Shown: piece after piece, positions 31,980 through 43,400 of the stretch
Layout of the letters: the number at the start of each line of letters is the position of its first letter
Numbering within the stretch: the stretch's first letter is position 1
Origin: Lumbricus terrestris
Taxonomy: Eukaryota; Annelida; Clitellata; Crassiclitellata; Lumbricidae
DNA: 64,000 nt
Assembly: GCA_949752735.1 (NCBI GenBank)
Contig: OX457037.1
Location: forward strand, 67,211,811-67,275,810
Reading direction: 5' to 3'
The notes under the pieces: model-generated
Database searches by the model: none
What the model was told of the DNA's origin: nothing
What the model saw: the letters and a program-made list of their open reading frames with translations, nothing else
Translations under genes and position numbers: made by a program

Positions 31980-33060
31980 GGGTTCTAGGACAATATGGTA
32001 CGGACAAAATGGTAAGGACAAAATGGTATACGGACAAAACGGTATGTTTGAATGGAAGCTGGATGAGGGTATTTTATTGCTGAAATAGATGGTGTATGAC
32101 TTTTTTGTGGCTGAAGTAGAGCTCTAGTGAAGAACAAAGCTTGAGAAAAGGAGGCTGGATTGGCAAAAAATGCTTGAGAAATGGAAGCTCAATTGATGTC
32201 TTTCATTCATGTGTTTCATGATGTATCCAGTTTCAATTTCAGCCACAAGACGGCAAATCAGCCTCCATTTGTAATGCATCTTTCATCAATCTAGCTTCTA
32301 TTTCAGCTATGAAAATAAGCCCTGATACAGCTTCTATATCTAAAACGTTATTTTCATCAATCCAGCTTCCATTTCATATATAAAAATATCCATGCAGAGC
32401 CTTCGGTAATTGGGTAGTTTAGCGTCCCAAATTATTCAGGTTATTGCTGAGGCTTGGAATTTGTCGTTTATCCAGCTTCTATTTTATCAAAACTGGAACC
32501 TTCATCCAGCTTCCATTTCTTTATCGTTCTTTTCATAAATCCAGCTTCTATTTTTTAGATCTATAAAAACATTGATCCAGCTTCCACTTCTTTATCGTGC
32601 TATTCGTGAATCCAACTTCTACATGTATTTCAAATCGATGAAAACTTGTATCCAGCTTCTATTTCAACTACTATTACAGAACTTTGATCCAGCTTCCATC
32701 TTTGAAGCGTTCTTTTCATCATTTTAAACCATAAGAAATCCTCATCCAGCTTTCCATTTCTACGCGATAGTTACCTCGTTTGGGACTTCCTTGAGGTTTT
32801 CAAGCACAGATTTTATTATTTCCTCAATTAAATATGCGTTATTGTATCTATCTTTCAGTTATTATTGCAAAGAAATGGTCAAAATAATTTGGGACGCTAA
32901 ACTACCCAATTACCGAGCCTTCATCCAGCTTCCATTTCACATGCGTCTTTTCATTAATCCAGCTTCTATTTCATATATAAAAATTCACTAATCCAGTTTT
33001 CATTTCATCCATACCATTTTGTCCGTACCATTTTGTCCGCTGCCATTTTGTCCGGTCACC
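31980..33060. mobile_element. Non-autonomous element E3 with GGACAAAATGGTA arms, 8-bp TSD
   Basis: TAAATTTG lies at 31972-31979 and 33061-33068. The left arm is GGGTTCTAGGACAA plus three to four 14-16 bp units CGGACAAAATGGTA. The right arm on the other strand begins GGTGACCGGACAAAATGG with the same units. The interior is the same CCAGCTTCTATTT / GAAGCTGGATGA minisatellite as in E1 and E2. The words TGGGTAGTTTAGCGTCCCA (32411) and GGGACGCTAAACTACCCA (32893) are a second, internal inverted pair. No gene. Confidence 0.82.
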
Positions 33061-33068
33061 TAAATTTG

Positions 33069-33536
33069 GATCTGAATGCGTCATAGGCCTGTAATTAAAG
33101 TTACAGATTTTTAAGGTAAAGAAATGTAGGCTGTTAGCAAAAAGAAAAGCGTATCATGATAAATCTTTTAAGCTGAATCTGTGTTACAGGATCTTGACAA
33201 TAGTGGCCATCGTCGCATCGTATTGTGACAAAAAATCGGATTGACATTTCCGGTAGAGCAGGAATCTGTTGATTGATTGATCAATTGATTGAAGACGCAA
33301 CGTCAAATAATCCAAGTGGTCTCTGTGATACTTAACACGTTTCTGTTTACTTATGTTTGTACGTCCTTTGATCTGCACATCAGACCGAATCAGTTCATTT
33401 GTGTCTAACCAATTTCGTTATCGATTATTTGAAGGCGAACTAGGTGCTTCGAAAGATCACTGTTTTAATTGCACGGCGTCGTGTAGGCTATATTGAATTT
33501 GAGTAGGTTTTTAGCATCACAAGTTGGAACTGCAAA
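33069..33536 (+). other. Upstream region of TRIM-NHL locus 3
   Basis: Contains a short TTGATTGATTGATCAATTGATTG run typical of SINE tails (33268-33292) and the presumed 5' UTR. No clear TATA box is seen. Confidence 0.4.
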
Positions 33537-34671
33537 ATGGCTGCCAAAGATTCTAACCCTGTTGCGTTTGATAAACAGAACCTGGACGATATTATTACAT
33601 GTTGCATCTGTATGAATGTCTTCTCAGATCCTAAAGCCTTACCATGCATTCATACTTTCTGCATGAAATGTCTTGAACAGACCGGGCATCAAACCAGTAA
33701 AGGACCTGGCGATGAGATGCCTTGCCCAATGTGCAGGCAGCAGTTTAAGATTCCTGAAGAAGGGTTTTCTGGTTTGCCAAATAGCTTTGCCATTGCTATG
33801 GTCATAGACGTAGCAAGGGCTCAAAACCCGTCCGAATCCAGAAACCTGTGTGATGTATGTCTCGAAGACGGTGCGGAAAGTGTTTTCGACATGCCTGAAG
33901 CAGACATGTATTGTATTGATTGCAAGAAGAAACTGTGCAAAGAATGCTGCAAAGATCACAGCAAATTAAAGTTAACAAAGAATCACAAAATGTCGGCAAT
34001 TAATGAGCGTCAAGTAGGTAGCGTTGAAGCGACGGAAAATCTATCACTCAGTGTATGTGAACTGCATGAGCAAAAGGTTCTGGACATATACTGCACTGAT
34101 TGCAAAACAGTGCAATGCGCTGTCTGTTTCATTGATGACCATAAACATCACAATGGTTCCCATGTTAGCAAATTGGTGGACGACTTTCGGAAGCAGCTAG
34201 CAAGCAATGTCGAGACAATTAATCTGTGCAGCTTCCAGACGCAGGAGAAAAAGAGAGACCTCATCAAGCTGAAAGAGGATATGCAGCTGCAACTGGATAG
34301 TTTGGAATCTGATGTTATAAACAGAAGAGAGGAAGTGAAACAATTAGCGGAATCTCAGGCAAATTCTCTTTTGCTAAATCTTTCTTCATTACGACAAAGC
34401 AAACTGAAAGAAATCCAATTGGAAGTAGATGAAACCGATGCACATCTATCCTGCTTATAAAGTTACAATTCTAGCTGCCAGAACATGATGTCTAAAGGAT
34501 CAGCCAGCGATATATGTCTGGCAGTTTCGGACTTAACCGCTAAAGCAGTCGAGTTGCAAGGAGAGTGTCAGTCTCTAACTATAAGAGAAATTCAATTCTT
34601 TAAGGAGATGCTCACGACATTGGAATTCAAAGAGTTTCTTGAAGACGTTAACCGGATAGGGGAGATTGAGG
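33537..34671 (+). pseudogene. TRIM-NHL locus 3, RING/B-box/coiled-coil exon with a premature stop
   Basis: From the ATG at 33537 (context AAAATGG): a RING finger at residues 22-66 (CCIC, CIHTFCMKC, CPMC), B-box 1 from residue 103 (CDVC ... CIDC ... CKECC), B-box 2 from about 178 (CELHEQKVLDIYCTDC ... CAVC ... H) and a coiled coil from about 220. RING proteins of this type are ubiquitin E3 ligases. TAA at 34458-34460 interrupts the frame, where the paralog at 60470 has CGG. The same frame then continues (KGSASDICLAVSDL) to a phase-1 donor at 34672. It is either a nonsense-mutated copy or a truncated RBCC protein of 307 residues that may still be made. Confidence 0.85.
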
Positions 34672-35680
34672 GTAAGTGGTCATTGCAGTGTTAAAAAGCA
34701 CCACTATATTCTTTTAGCAAGACCGACGTGTAATACGCTTCAGTTATCATTCATAATCGTATAGTTATTTAGCTCCATTTCAAGAGAAACTCCACAGCGT
34801 TTGTTTTTGTTGTCCCCAAAGGCGCTGAAGGTGGTTTAAATTTTTACAAACAACCAAATTAAGCCCTACACGCTCGCACATGAAATCTAATTGTGTTAAT
34901 ATGTTAAAAATGAAGCGACCTTGAGATCGTTAGTTTTTCTTTCAATTTCTTTGTTTAACCAAAATTTAAGAAAATGACAAGACGTCTGAAAAGCAGCTTA
35001 TATGTAGGCTAACTGAGTGCATATCATTGTGCACAAACTTCTACACCCTAGCTTACAAATATTATGTTCTCCATTTTTGTGACATCTTTTTTTGTAAGCC
35101 GGTTGCCATGTCCTTAACACCATACCTACCAGGTTTAAGCCAAGAAATTAAGATAATAATATTTAATAGCCTACATTCCACGCTGTAATCAATCCTGCAT
35201 CCACAAAGCCACTTTCTTTTACTTTCATTTGACTGAACCCCTCTTACTCTCAGCAGATGAAATAGGTAGAACTTCCGACAGATTAATATGTGCCTGTAAT
35301 TTTCGGTAAAGCATTAATAATTTCTAAGAATATTTCATGAGAAAACCTTCAATTTTCTCAAAAATGCAATTTTTGGGAACTTTGACCCACTTGTGCGGTC
35401 GAAAGACATTAATATTTATCAACACTTTTTCACATTTCTTGACCCCATGTCATTGGGCAACTTTTAGTTGCTATTACTTTTCGAATTTCTCATTTTCGTT
35501 TTTTTTCACTCCACCCTACTACACATTCTGGTTACGCATTACAAAATTCTTCAATGTTCAAACAATAACATGATCTGCGCGTAATACAAACTACAGTGCA
35601 GGCCTACTCTATGATATTAGCTATAAGTTCAAAAATACAAATAAATATCTTAAGATAAAATTAATGTCTTACATTGTCAG
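34672..35680 (+). other. Intron 1 of TRIM-NHL locus 3
   Basis: Contains the inverted copy (35225-35530) of the dispersed repeat at 8491-8844. The rest is AT-rich and featureless. Confidence 0.5.
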
Positions 35681-35980
35681 ATGATTGCAACCCCCAAAAG
35701 AATAAGCTTACGGCTAAAGTTGATCTACTAAGAGAACAAGGCAAAGAACTTGTTGATCTTTTTAAAGAAGGTATCGACCGGGAAAGAGCAGAAAAGGAGA
35801 AATTGCGGTTAGAAAATGAACAACTCAGAATGAATTTGGACAGTCAGGAAACGATCTGCGAGATTCTGCAAGTTGACAACGGCACATTGCGGCAGGAATT
35901 GAAGACTCCGACGGATGCACTGCAAGATTTTCTTATGGATAAAGGACAGACACAACATTATTGCGAGGAGATCCTTGCAG
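35681..35980 (+). CDS. TRIM-NHL locus 3, second coiled-coil exon
   Basis: A 300-bp exon between TTACATTGTCAG and G/GTAAGT, phase 1 at both borders. The peptide is a typical coil (KVDLLREQGKELVDLFK, RAEKEKLRLENEQLRMN). It would extend the RBCC coil and possibly space the RING from the NHL propeller. Most of it (35713-35919) is duplicated at 36541-36747. Confidence 0.75.
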
Positions 35981-36019
35981 GTAAGTTACCTAGTAATATA
36001 TACATGTAGACCTATTATA

Positions 36020-36540
36020 ATAGAGCTCGGCTGGGAAGGTCTCGGCTTGGCCCTCTGTCTCGTACTGCTGCCTAAAATAAAATGGTTCGACCAGTTGCTT
36101 GTCGCTCTTGCCTAACTGGGCCCAGAGTCCAACAACCGCTAGGTGGAGACATAATTTATCCTGCATCGGTACAAAGAAAAAGTCGACGATATCCGAGACT
36201 CCGAGGCGTTCCAACGGTTGTGTCTCGCAGCCTACTCACCTCAAACTGGACTGGCAACGACTCCGACGATCCTGTCCAGTGTCCAATCAAACTGGCCGGA
36301 GTTAATTTACATCGGTAGGGTTCGCTTTTGGCCGCCGACGCCTCCAGCAACGTCGGTGACATCGTCGACTCATCCGCCTTCTCCCGTTCGTTCGGCTCCT
36401 GTCCGGCTGCAGCTACGCCGTATGCTTGTGCTTGGCAGGCGTGGATCTTTGGTAGGCTGGTAATGTAATGTAATGTAAATCTTCGAGAATTTCTCAGCGC
36501 CCACAAAAGCCACGTCAGGGAGACCAGCTTATTCACCGGC
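36020..36540. other. Insertion between duplicated exons, ending in a short SINE
   Basis: GC-richer than its surroundings (36040-36440), with open but unrecognised frames. It ends at the TAATG-tailed SINE fragment. It may be one composite transposon, but no termini or target duplication were found. Confidence 0.4.
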
Positions 36541-36542
36541 GC
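36463..36542 (-). mobile_element. Short SINE-like repeat with (TTACA)n tail
   Basis: On the minus strand: AGCGCCGGTGAATAAGCTGG ... GGGCGCTGAGAAATTCTCG ... TTTACATTACATTAC. Copies of about the same length and with the same start are at 44812-44906 and 47828-47906, all on the minus strand. Confidence 0.65.
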
Positions 36543-36747
36543 TAAAGTTGATCTACTAAGAGAACAAGGCAAAGAACTTGTTGATCGTTTTAAAGAAGGT
36601 ATCGACCGGGAAAGAGCAGAAAAGGAGAAATTGCGGTTAGAAAATGAACAACTCAGAATGAATTTGGACAGTCAGGAAACGATCTGCGAGATTCTGCAAG
36701 TTGACAACGGCACATTGCGGCAGGAATTGAAGACTCCGACGGATGCA
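36541..36747 (+). pseudogene. Partial duplicate of the second coiled-coil exon
   Basis: The 207 bp are nearly identical to 35713-35919 (one visible change, GATCTT to GATCGT). The splice acceptor side is replaced by the SINE, and the 3' part of the exon is missing, although CAATG/GTAAGA could serve as a donor. A recent duplication fragment. Confidence 0.8.
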
Positions 36748-36757
36748 ATGCAATGGT

Positions 36758-37316
36758 AAGAGGACTTCAACCTGGGCTGATCGTTCTGGGTTTCGTTCTT
36801 CTAATTAGTACCTCTCGGATGGCAAGTACAGGAGCCTCCAGTCTTCTCAAAGCCAGTTCGTTCCGGTCCCCATGACCTGGAAAAGCGTTCTGGCACCGCC
36901 ACCGACAACGCTCAGTCATTGGTAGGCTATACATTGGGGTGGGGACCGGACCACACTTGTTTAATGACAAGAAATAGTCTCGAGCCACCATCTCCAATCC
37001 ACGAACTGAACTCTTGAACTAGGCCTACACATTTTCTTTACTGTGTTAAGTTGATGAACGTAGTTTTTCAGCAAAAACTGATCGTCTTTAGGCCTACATT
37101 GTTTTCTAAATAATGGCGAAAACGAACCAGGTCATAATCAAATTTGTACCAGTAGGCTATCTTTCATTTGACTGATGTATACACTGACAAAATATAATAT
37201 TATAAAGAAATATGAAGCCGTTACTGAGACAACGCATTTTGAAAACTGTGAACGAACTTCCGTGTCACCCTAGTATGGAACACTATCAAGGTGTCGGTGT
37301 CACGTGATATTTTATC
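36758..37316 (+). other. Intron of TRIM-NHL locus 3, nothing recognised
   Basis: No repeat partner or coding signal identified. Confidence 0.4.
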
Positions 37317-37405
37317 CCCCCTGAATGCTATCCGGGGGATGAATTAATCTATCCCCCAGATGGAATTAACCGGTCTAGACTATCAGGGGGATAACCCATT
37401 CTATC
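37317..37405. mobile_element. Small palindromic MITE-like repeat
   Basis: TTTTATCCCCCCTGA and TATCAGGGGGATAA form inverted ends about 85 bp apart, with further internal GGGGGATGAAT / ATCCCCCAG inversions. No target duplication was seen. Confidence 0.45.
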
Positions 37406-37624
37406 ACTTTTTTGAAAAATGCGTAGGCCTATAATTGAAATTGTTTTGCTCCAGTCAAAATTTAAAGTGACTCTAATTGCTTTGAGTGTCCTAAGCAATA
37501 TTCAGAGAAAGCCAAATCGAATTTATATAGTGACTCTGAGTGTTCTTGGGTGTTTTAAATGTTCTAAGTGCTCTAAAACCAAAGCCAAAAATTACGAAAA
37601 GATAGCAAATTCCTTACTTTAAAG

Positions 37625-37730
37625 CAACGGTTCTCAACCTGTGGGTCTCGACCCCCACGGGGTCGCCTGACGATTTGTCAGGGGTCGCCTGGGCCCTTCA
37701 GAAATTTTTTTGAAATATATTGGCCTAATA
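37625..37730 (+). mobile_element. Left-end fragment of the hAT element seen at 15233
   Basis: CAACGGTTCTCAACCTGTGG, then GACCCCCACGGGGTCGCCTGACGATTTG, match the left end at 15233. No right end was found nearby. Confidence 0.7.
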
Positions 37731-38186
37731 GCAAACATTTTCAACGCTAGACCTATCTACTACACTATGGCAACTTAAAATAAATTTTTAAATATATACC
37801 TACTTTTCTATGATTTATTCGAAAGATTGCGGCAGTTATTTGAGATGTGACTTAATAAAATCGGTTATGGTTACTTTTTGTCGCTTTACGTTTTTAAATC
37901 GTCAAAAAACGGTGGGTGGCCTCACTAAAAGTGGTATAACTTTTTTTCTGTTTGAAATATTTTGATGAAATCTGGTCATCTTGTGTAAATATGAATTGTC
38001 TTTAAGACTGTAGAATTTCATTTCGAAATTCTTACTTCTGGCCACGATATTTGCAAAAACCTTTTTTTTATCTCACCTTGTAGTTTTCTGCCGATTATCC
38101 GGCATTTCTTACTGTTTATTCGTTTTCTGTTGTCATCAGACACAGAGTCGTGTTTCTTTCCGCTTGAAAATGCTAGCTCTTTAAAG

Positions 38187-38603
38187 CATAGTTGTAAAAA
38201 ACGTTTTTTCCGTTTTTTATTCTCTCCTAAAAAACGTCGTTTTTTCCCCATCGTTTTTTATCGTTTTTTATTTTTTCTTCAACCTTATTTATTCATTTAT
38301 TTTCTGTTATTATTTTCTTTAATTTTAATTTTTTTCTGATATTCCTTATGTTTTCCGCCAACTTTCAAGAATTCAGCTAACTAGAGTCATTATTTCATCG
38401 TTTAACATCATCATTTAAGATATAGCCTGCGTGTAGTAGGTTCCTAATCAATGTTTTCAAGGTTAAAATGCGGTTTTAGATGTAGCAAAGTCATATTATT
38501 TTCCGTTTCCCTTTTTATCGTTTTTGTCGTTTTTTATTTTTTCGAAAAAAAACGACGTTTTATTTCGTTTTTTATTCCGTTTCCATCGTTTTTTACATCT
38601 TTG
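38187..38603. mobile_element. AT-rich hAT-type MITE, 8-bp TSD
   Basis: Ends CATAGTTGTAAAAAACG and CGTTTTTTACATCTTTG are flanked by CTTTAAAG (38179-38186, 38604-38611). The paralogous intron at 5850-5880 has no insertion. Decayed relatives are at 1298-1385 and 61060-61170. CTTTAAAG is itself a palindrome, so the duplication alone is weaker evidence than the empty paralog. Confidence 0.82.
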
Positions 38604-38637
38604 CTTTAAAGTGTTTGAAGAATTGTTTCTATTGCAG

Positions 38638-39515
38638 ATGAAGATCTGAGCGGCTATACGTCTGATCCGGTTTTAATCCAGACAATAAAAGGAACGACGA
38701 AGAAAAAAGCGATCCGTGGATTGACCATCTTAGACAACGAATTGTTTGTCGTGAATGAAAAGAGTTCAGAAGTTGAAGTTTACGATTCGATGAAATTTGG
38801 TTACAGTCGTCGGTTCATCGTGGAGAATTTAATTCGTCCAGAGGACATAGCATCCTGTAACATAGACAGATGTCTGTACATCGTTGATTATAAAGGCCTC
38901 CGTAAGTTGAAGGACATCTTGAGAGTTGGTGCAAATGGATCATTAATAATCAATTGGTCAACAGGAGACTTTGTTGGTCCCTTATGGGAGGGCAGTCTGT
39001 CAGTTACAGGTGAAACGAATGTCATTTTAACTCTCCTTAATGAAGATACATTAAAGGAATATTCTTCATATGGCATATTGATCCGTAGCATTCGATTACC
39101 GGGTGCAGAATGGCTTTATCCATCCCATGCTATAAAACTGACCAATGGTGATTTCCTGGTCTGTCATGGCTTTGGTGATAATCTGCATAGAGTGTGTATA
39201 GTGGATGCAGATGGAAACCTTAAGAATTCATTCGGTGAAAAACGTGGATCGTCCAACGGACAATTAAATCAACCAGTCCACTTGTCTGTCGATGCAAATG
39301 GATTCGTGATGGTCGCTGATAAATGGAATCATAGAGTTTTATTATTGGACTCGGATCTGAAATTTAAGAGAGAAATTCTCTCAAGGGAAAAACATGGGGG
39401 GCTGCATAGACTAACGAAGATTCATCTGGATGAGTTACGTGGTCGACTGTTTGTTGTTGAAAACTTAGGCATATTTAGCAGTGATAGAAAGATTTCGATT
39501 TTTGATTTTATATAA
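38638..39515 (+). CDS. TRIM-NHL locus 3, terminal NHL-repeat exon
   Basis: Starts at the acceptor TTCTATTGCAG in phase 1 (D-E-D-L-S-G-Y) and ends with TAA at 39513-39515, about 292 codons without a break. Visible blades include LTILDNELFVVNEKSSEVEVYD, HAIKLTNGDFLVCHG and NQPVHLSVDANGFVMVADKWNHRVLL. It is closely related to 5901-6787. With the exons at 33537 and 35681 it completes a RING, B-box, B-box, coil, NHL layout. Because of the stop in the first exon, a full product would need readthrough or a different allele. Confidence 0.8.
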
Positions 39516-39535
39516 ATGCGTAACAATGTATCCCA

Positions 39536-39877
39536 CATGGGCGGAGACTTAGGGGAACAGAGAGAACGGTCTCCCTACATGTATGTGGTGGGGGGGGGGG
39601 GACGGCCCATGCATTCCCACAATCGTTAAGTGTTAGATGTTCATGAACACGCTGGTGACGTTATAATGTTAGAAGAAGAGATCTTCGAACAAAAGGATGA
39701 AATGATGAAATGACTAAAAAAGATCAACTTTTTCCTGGAGATTTCGGCCAAATGACTACAAAATGGTCGTCAGAAATTTTCGTCGGCGACTCAGATATTC
39801 GTCCACCAAAAATTTCGCATCCTTCCTCTGGCCGCTCGTTCGTCCCCCGCAGGTTGTAGACCAAGTCTCCGCCCATG
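39536..39877. mobile_element. MITE, CATGGGCGGAG ends, 8-bp TSD
   Basis: CATGGGCGGAGACTT and AAGTCTCCGCCCATG are flanked by GTATCCCA (39528-39535, 39878-39885). The 342-bp interior includes GACTAAAAAAGA and TGGTCGTCAGAAATTTTCGTCGG words shared with the CAGTGGCGGCG family. Confidence 0.88.
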
Positions 39878-39948
39878 GTATCCCAATTAATGTTTTAACT
39901 TGAAATCCAGATAAATTGTATTGTTTCTTATTATTATTAGCCCACTGT

Positions 39949-40106
39949 CATGGGCGGAGTTTATTTCCGTTCTTGGAGGGGCTAAAGCCTTCTTGGTGGG
40001 GGGGGGGCTAAGCCCGGGAAAAGATACCATTTACACGGCAAAAAAATGAATCTGGGTCTTCTTGGGAGGGCTTAGCCCCCCTAGCCCCTGATAAACTCCG
40101 CCCATG
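39949..40106. mobile_element. MITE, CATGGGCGGAG family, 8-bp TSD
   Basis: CATGGGCGGAGTTTAT and ATAAACTCCGCCCATG with CCCACTGT on both sides (39941-39948, 40107-40114); a near relative of 4632-4782. Confidence 0.88.
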
Positions 40107-40521
40107 CCCACTGTGACGGTGTCTTTGTAGCCTACAATACTCTTATACGTCTTATCAAAGACTATAGGCCTAGGACCTTAAAGTAGAGTTGTGTGTGCCA
40201 GTTGTGTTAAGCCAAGCATGCACTGGTTCTGTAATAGTTAATTGAATTTATTCATTACCAACATACAAAAACAAAAATAAAATATGAAGATGAAGTATTA
40301 TGTGGAAGACGATTCGCCGTGCTGGATTATTGGATGTGAGACATGTCTTAAAGATCAGGGCAAGATCGTCTGCTCAGATGTTCACCGTTTGCCGCGTTCT
40401 GAGTCGAAAACTGCACAGATGTTTCTGTTGATTCTGGTGGAAGTTGGCTATAGTCACAAGTGAAAATGCAGTTCGTCCGATTTCATCGCATGGTAAAAAA
40501 AAAGATTTTATGTGAGCCAGA

Positions 40522-40783
40522 CAGTGGCGTAGCCAGGAATTTATGTAGGGGGGTCGAAAATTTTTGCCTGGCCGGATGCCCTTTCTGACACCAACCCAAC
40601 AGTATTACAGTAAATATAAAAAGATAATAAAGTAACAAAGGGAATAAAGTAAGAAAAACAATTGTTACTACAAGCAATTGTCTTGTTTTTTCTTATTCAA
40701 GTGGATAAATAACCTTTAAAAAAACTTTTTCGTAGGCCAATGGGAGGGTTTAACCCCCAAAACCCCCCTTGTCTACGCCACTG
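40522..40783. mobile_element. hAT-type MITE, CAGTGGCGTAGC family
   Basis: CAGTGGCGTAGCCAGG and TGTCTACGCCACTG. The flanks GAGCCAGA and GAGCCTAG agree at only the first five or six positions, so the duplication is imperfect or mutated. An inverted relative is at 44447-44684. Confidence 0.7.
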
Positions 40784-42676
40784 GAGCCTAGATGATCAGT
40801 CGAAATTGTAGACTCTATATAGCAAAATTGAAAAAGTAGACTATAGCTTAGTCTAACAATTAATAGAAACAAAACAGTTGGACATAATCGAACTGACAAT
40901 TGTTGATTGAAGCGTGTGAGATCGTCGACGATAGTCTTCTTCTCGCTGCATAGGCCGTTAAAAATGTGTATGAGCTATATATACGAACATTTAATTATTT
41001 ATTTACAGTTTTAAAGTTAATATTAGATTATTCAAACTTAAAACTCTAAGAAATGCTTTCCTAGATATTATCACGCATCCTGCATGCACGGGTTATGAAA
41101 TTCTTTCAGGAGCGAGCAAAACACAATGGTCAGGGTGAAATTTTTTGACAGTGGCTTGAAAAACGCAAGGCAGGAATAAAAAATGGGTGTTTTCATAGGG
41201 GTTTAAAAAAGTTATATTCTCAGTTTCACTTTGTGTACCATTAGTATCATTAATGCTTGAGTATGAAGAAATTTTCTTAAAATGTAGTAGACCTAGTTTA
41301 AAAAATGGAAGTGCGGCAAGTGGCCCTCTTGCCCCTATGTTTATGTGCGGGCACCCATGTTAACGAAGACATTTTGTTTCAAAATAGCAGACCGTGCAAG
41401 ATACAACGCCTGTGTGTACGCGTTACAAATGATTATGGGCCTACATTAGTATAGGACTGTAGGCCTATTGTAGGGCAGTGTTCAATGTTCAATTGTTCAT
41501 GGATGCATGCTAACTGATTTGTGTAGCAGTGGTGCATTGATTTTATTTATGTTGGACTACAATTCTAGTAGACTGTTATAGAATAGACATTAGTGTAGGC
41601 CTATCGTATATTCATAGATGAATGCTTCCCAAGTTGTGTTTAATGGCAGTGATGCATTGATTTTATATGTAGTTCCTATGTTGGACTACAATTCTAGTAG
41701 ACTATTGTAAATTATATAATAGACATTGTATAATCTTATACCACAGTATAGTTACGGCGTATTGAATGACCTTTCTACGGTGCATGTTGTGGGCCTACTG
41801 GTAACGTATTTAGTTTATAAAGTCTGACCGATTACAGAACTCATCTTCAATGGAAAGCGAAACGCCCCTTGACTATCTTTTCAGTTCCATTTACACAAAA
41901 CAGCTGACCTTATGTAAGCTCTAACTAAACTCCAAACGGTGTCGATTCTTGCTTTTACCTTTGCTTCCTCATTCTGTCTTATCATGTTGATGATGACTAG
42001 ACTAGATATAAGCTTTATCTCTTTCTCATCACAAGTCGATTCAACTTATCCCTTGATTAAAATCCTACACTCTCATGCATATTTACATGTATATAATAAT
42101 ATTTTCACTGTATTCTTTGCTCTAAATGTGCATTGTGAATAATTGTGGAATGCTTACATTGAATCGATTCCAATAAATTTGATTTGATTTGTTGGGTATA
42201 CAGCAACCACACACAGTTGAGATTCATTTGACAATGAAATGAATTTCATTTCGCAGCCATGCATTCACGTATATTCAGCATAAGCTTAAACAGAGAACTC
42301 AGTTACTGTTGGCAGCAGGGTCGTAAATCCCGGGGAGGGAAGGGAGGGAATTCCCTTCCCACTTTGCAACCTGGGGAGGGAACGTGAAGGAATTCCCTCC
42401 CACAATTTCTTTCAGCTGTGTCACAAGCTGGTCTGCAAGCTGTAGGCGACTGAACATTACACAATCGAATCGTAGATACTTGGAAACTTGCTGTTAGATT
42501 AAAAGCAAGAGGTGCAAATGTATCCATTGAAATTTGAAAGATAAGATCTTCTCTTCATTAATACAAAGGGGAAGGAATTTCTGATGTGACAAGTAGGCCT
42601 ACGCCCAATATAGACCCTATGACCCGGCAAGACTGCAGGGAGATAGCGGCCATGCGGCCAGAAGACAGCTAATGAC
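40784..42676. other. Duplicated flank of the NHL locus, then intergenic DNA
   Basis: 40784-41720 parallels the flank of locus 1 (7250-7690), including the repeated CTACAATTCTAGTAGACTG segment at 41560 and 41687. From 41720 to 42676 no gene is recognised; GGGAGGGAATTCCCTTCCC-type inverted words occur near 42340-42400. Confidence 0.5.

Positions 42677-42727
<51 letters not shown>
42677..42727. repeat. (TA)n microsatellite
   Basis: About 25 TA units. Confidence 0.95.
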
Positions 42728-42731
<4 letters not shown>

Positions 42732-42734
42732 CAG

Positions 42735-43022
42735 CATGCGTCTTAAGTTTCCTGAAGTCGTCTATTCTGGACACATAGGCCTATATGCAGAATGGACGAC
42801 TCCAGGAAACTTAAGACGTTGGTGTTTGGTATTATGGAAGGGATGAACAAAAGGGGACGTCCCTTCAGAGAATGGAAGGATGACATCGTGGAATGGTGTG
42901 GAAACATATCACTGCAGCAATTGAGCCACACAGCAAGAGAAAGAGACAAATGGAAGGAGGTGATCAAAAGAGCATCAAGCACCTACGGGCGATGAACCCA
43001 TGGACTTTGATGATGATGATGC
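42735..43022 (+). mobile_element. LINE 3' end, with a short inverted second copy
   Basis: The frame 42792-42995 reads LKTLVFGIMEG, KRGRPFREWKDDIVEW and HTARERDKWKEVI, the C-terminal motif of many LINE reverse transcriptases (RGRPxxxWxDDI ... A.DR..W). It ends at a TGATGATGATGAT tail typical of RTE-like LINEs. The first 40 bases recur inverted at 42737-42770 (TCTTAAGTTTCCTG / CAGGAAACTTAAGA), so a second fragment or a twin-primed inversion lies head-to-head. Confidence 0.65.
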
Positions 43023-43135
43023 ATGTATATATTGCATACATGCGTGTAAACTCAAATTGGAAAAGCTCCTGTAGGCCTATTATATATATACCTTTGTGAC
43101 TTAATGCACGAACACCTCTCCGCAGTATCTTCCCC

Positions 43136-43400
43136 GCCCTCTTCAGTCTGCTGATTGAACTGATCACATAGGCTATAGTTCCTTGGGCAAGGACTACCAT
43201 GACCCAACACCTCGCGTTTGCCATTGTAGACCATTCTGTGTGGAATGGCCTCCCTCACTCTATCCGTAGTAAGATGACTAAGATCTTATCTTCAACCCTT
43301 CGCTCCTTGAAGTCTCTCTTATTTCCTCGGGTCTGCCACGCTGAGAGCGCCTCTGAATAGCTAGTATAGTATGCGCTTTATACATGCACAATGCAACACA
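43136..43400 (+). mobile_element. LINE 3' tail fragment (CR1/L2-like)
   Basis: Encodes SVWNGLPHSIRSKM...LRSLKSLLF and ends with the GAGAGCGCCTCTGAATAGC...GCGCTTTATA tail shared with 49950-50000 and with the SINE at 5190. Confidence 0.65.

Noticed and set aside
42660..42774. A repeated Ile/Tyr protein next to a TA tract
   Set aside because: Translation of a (TA)n microsatellite; the same applies to frames at 3860-4162 and 44193-44390.
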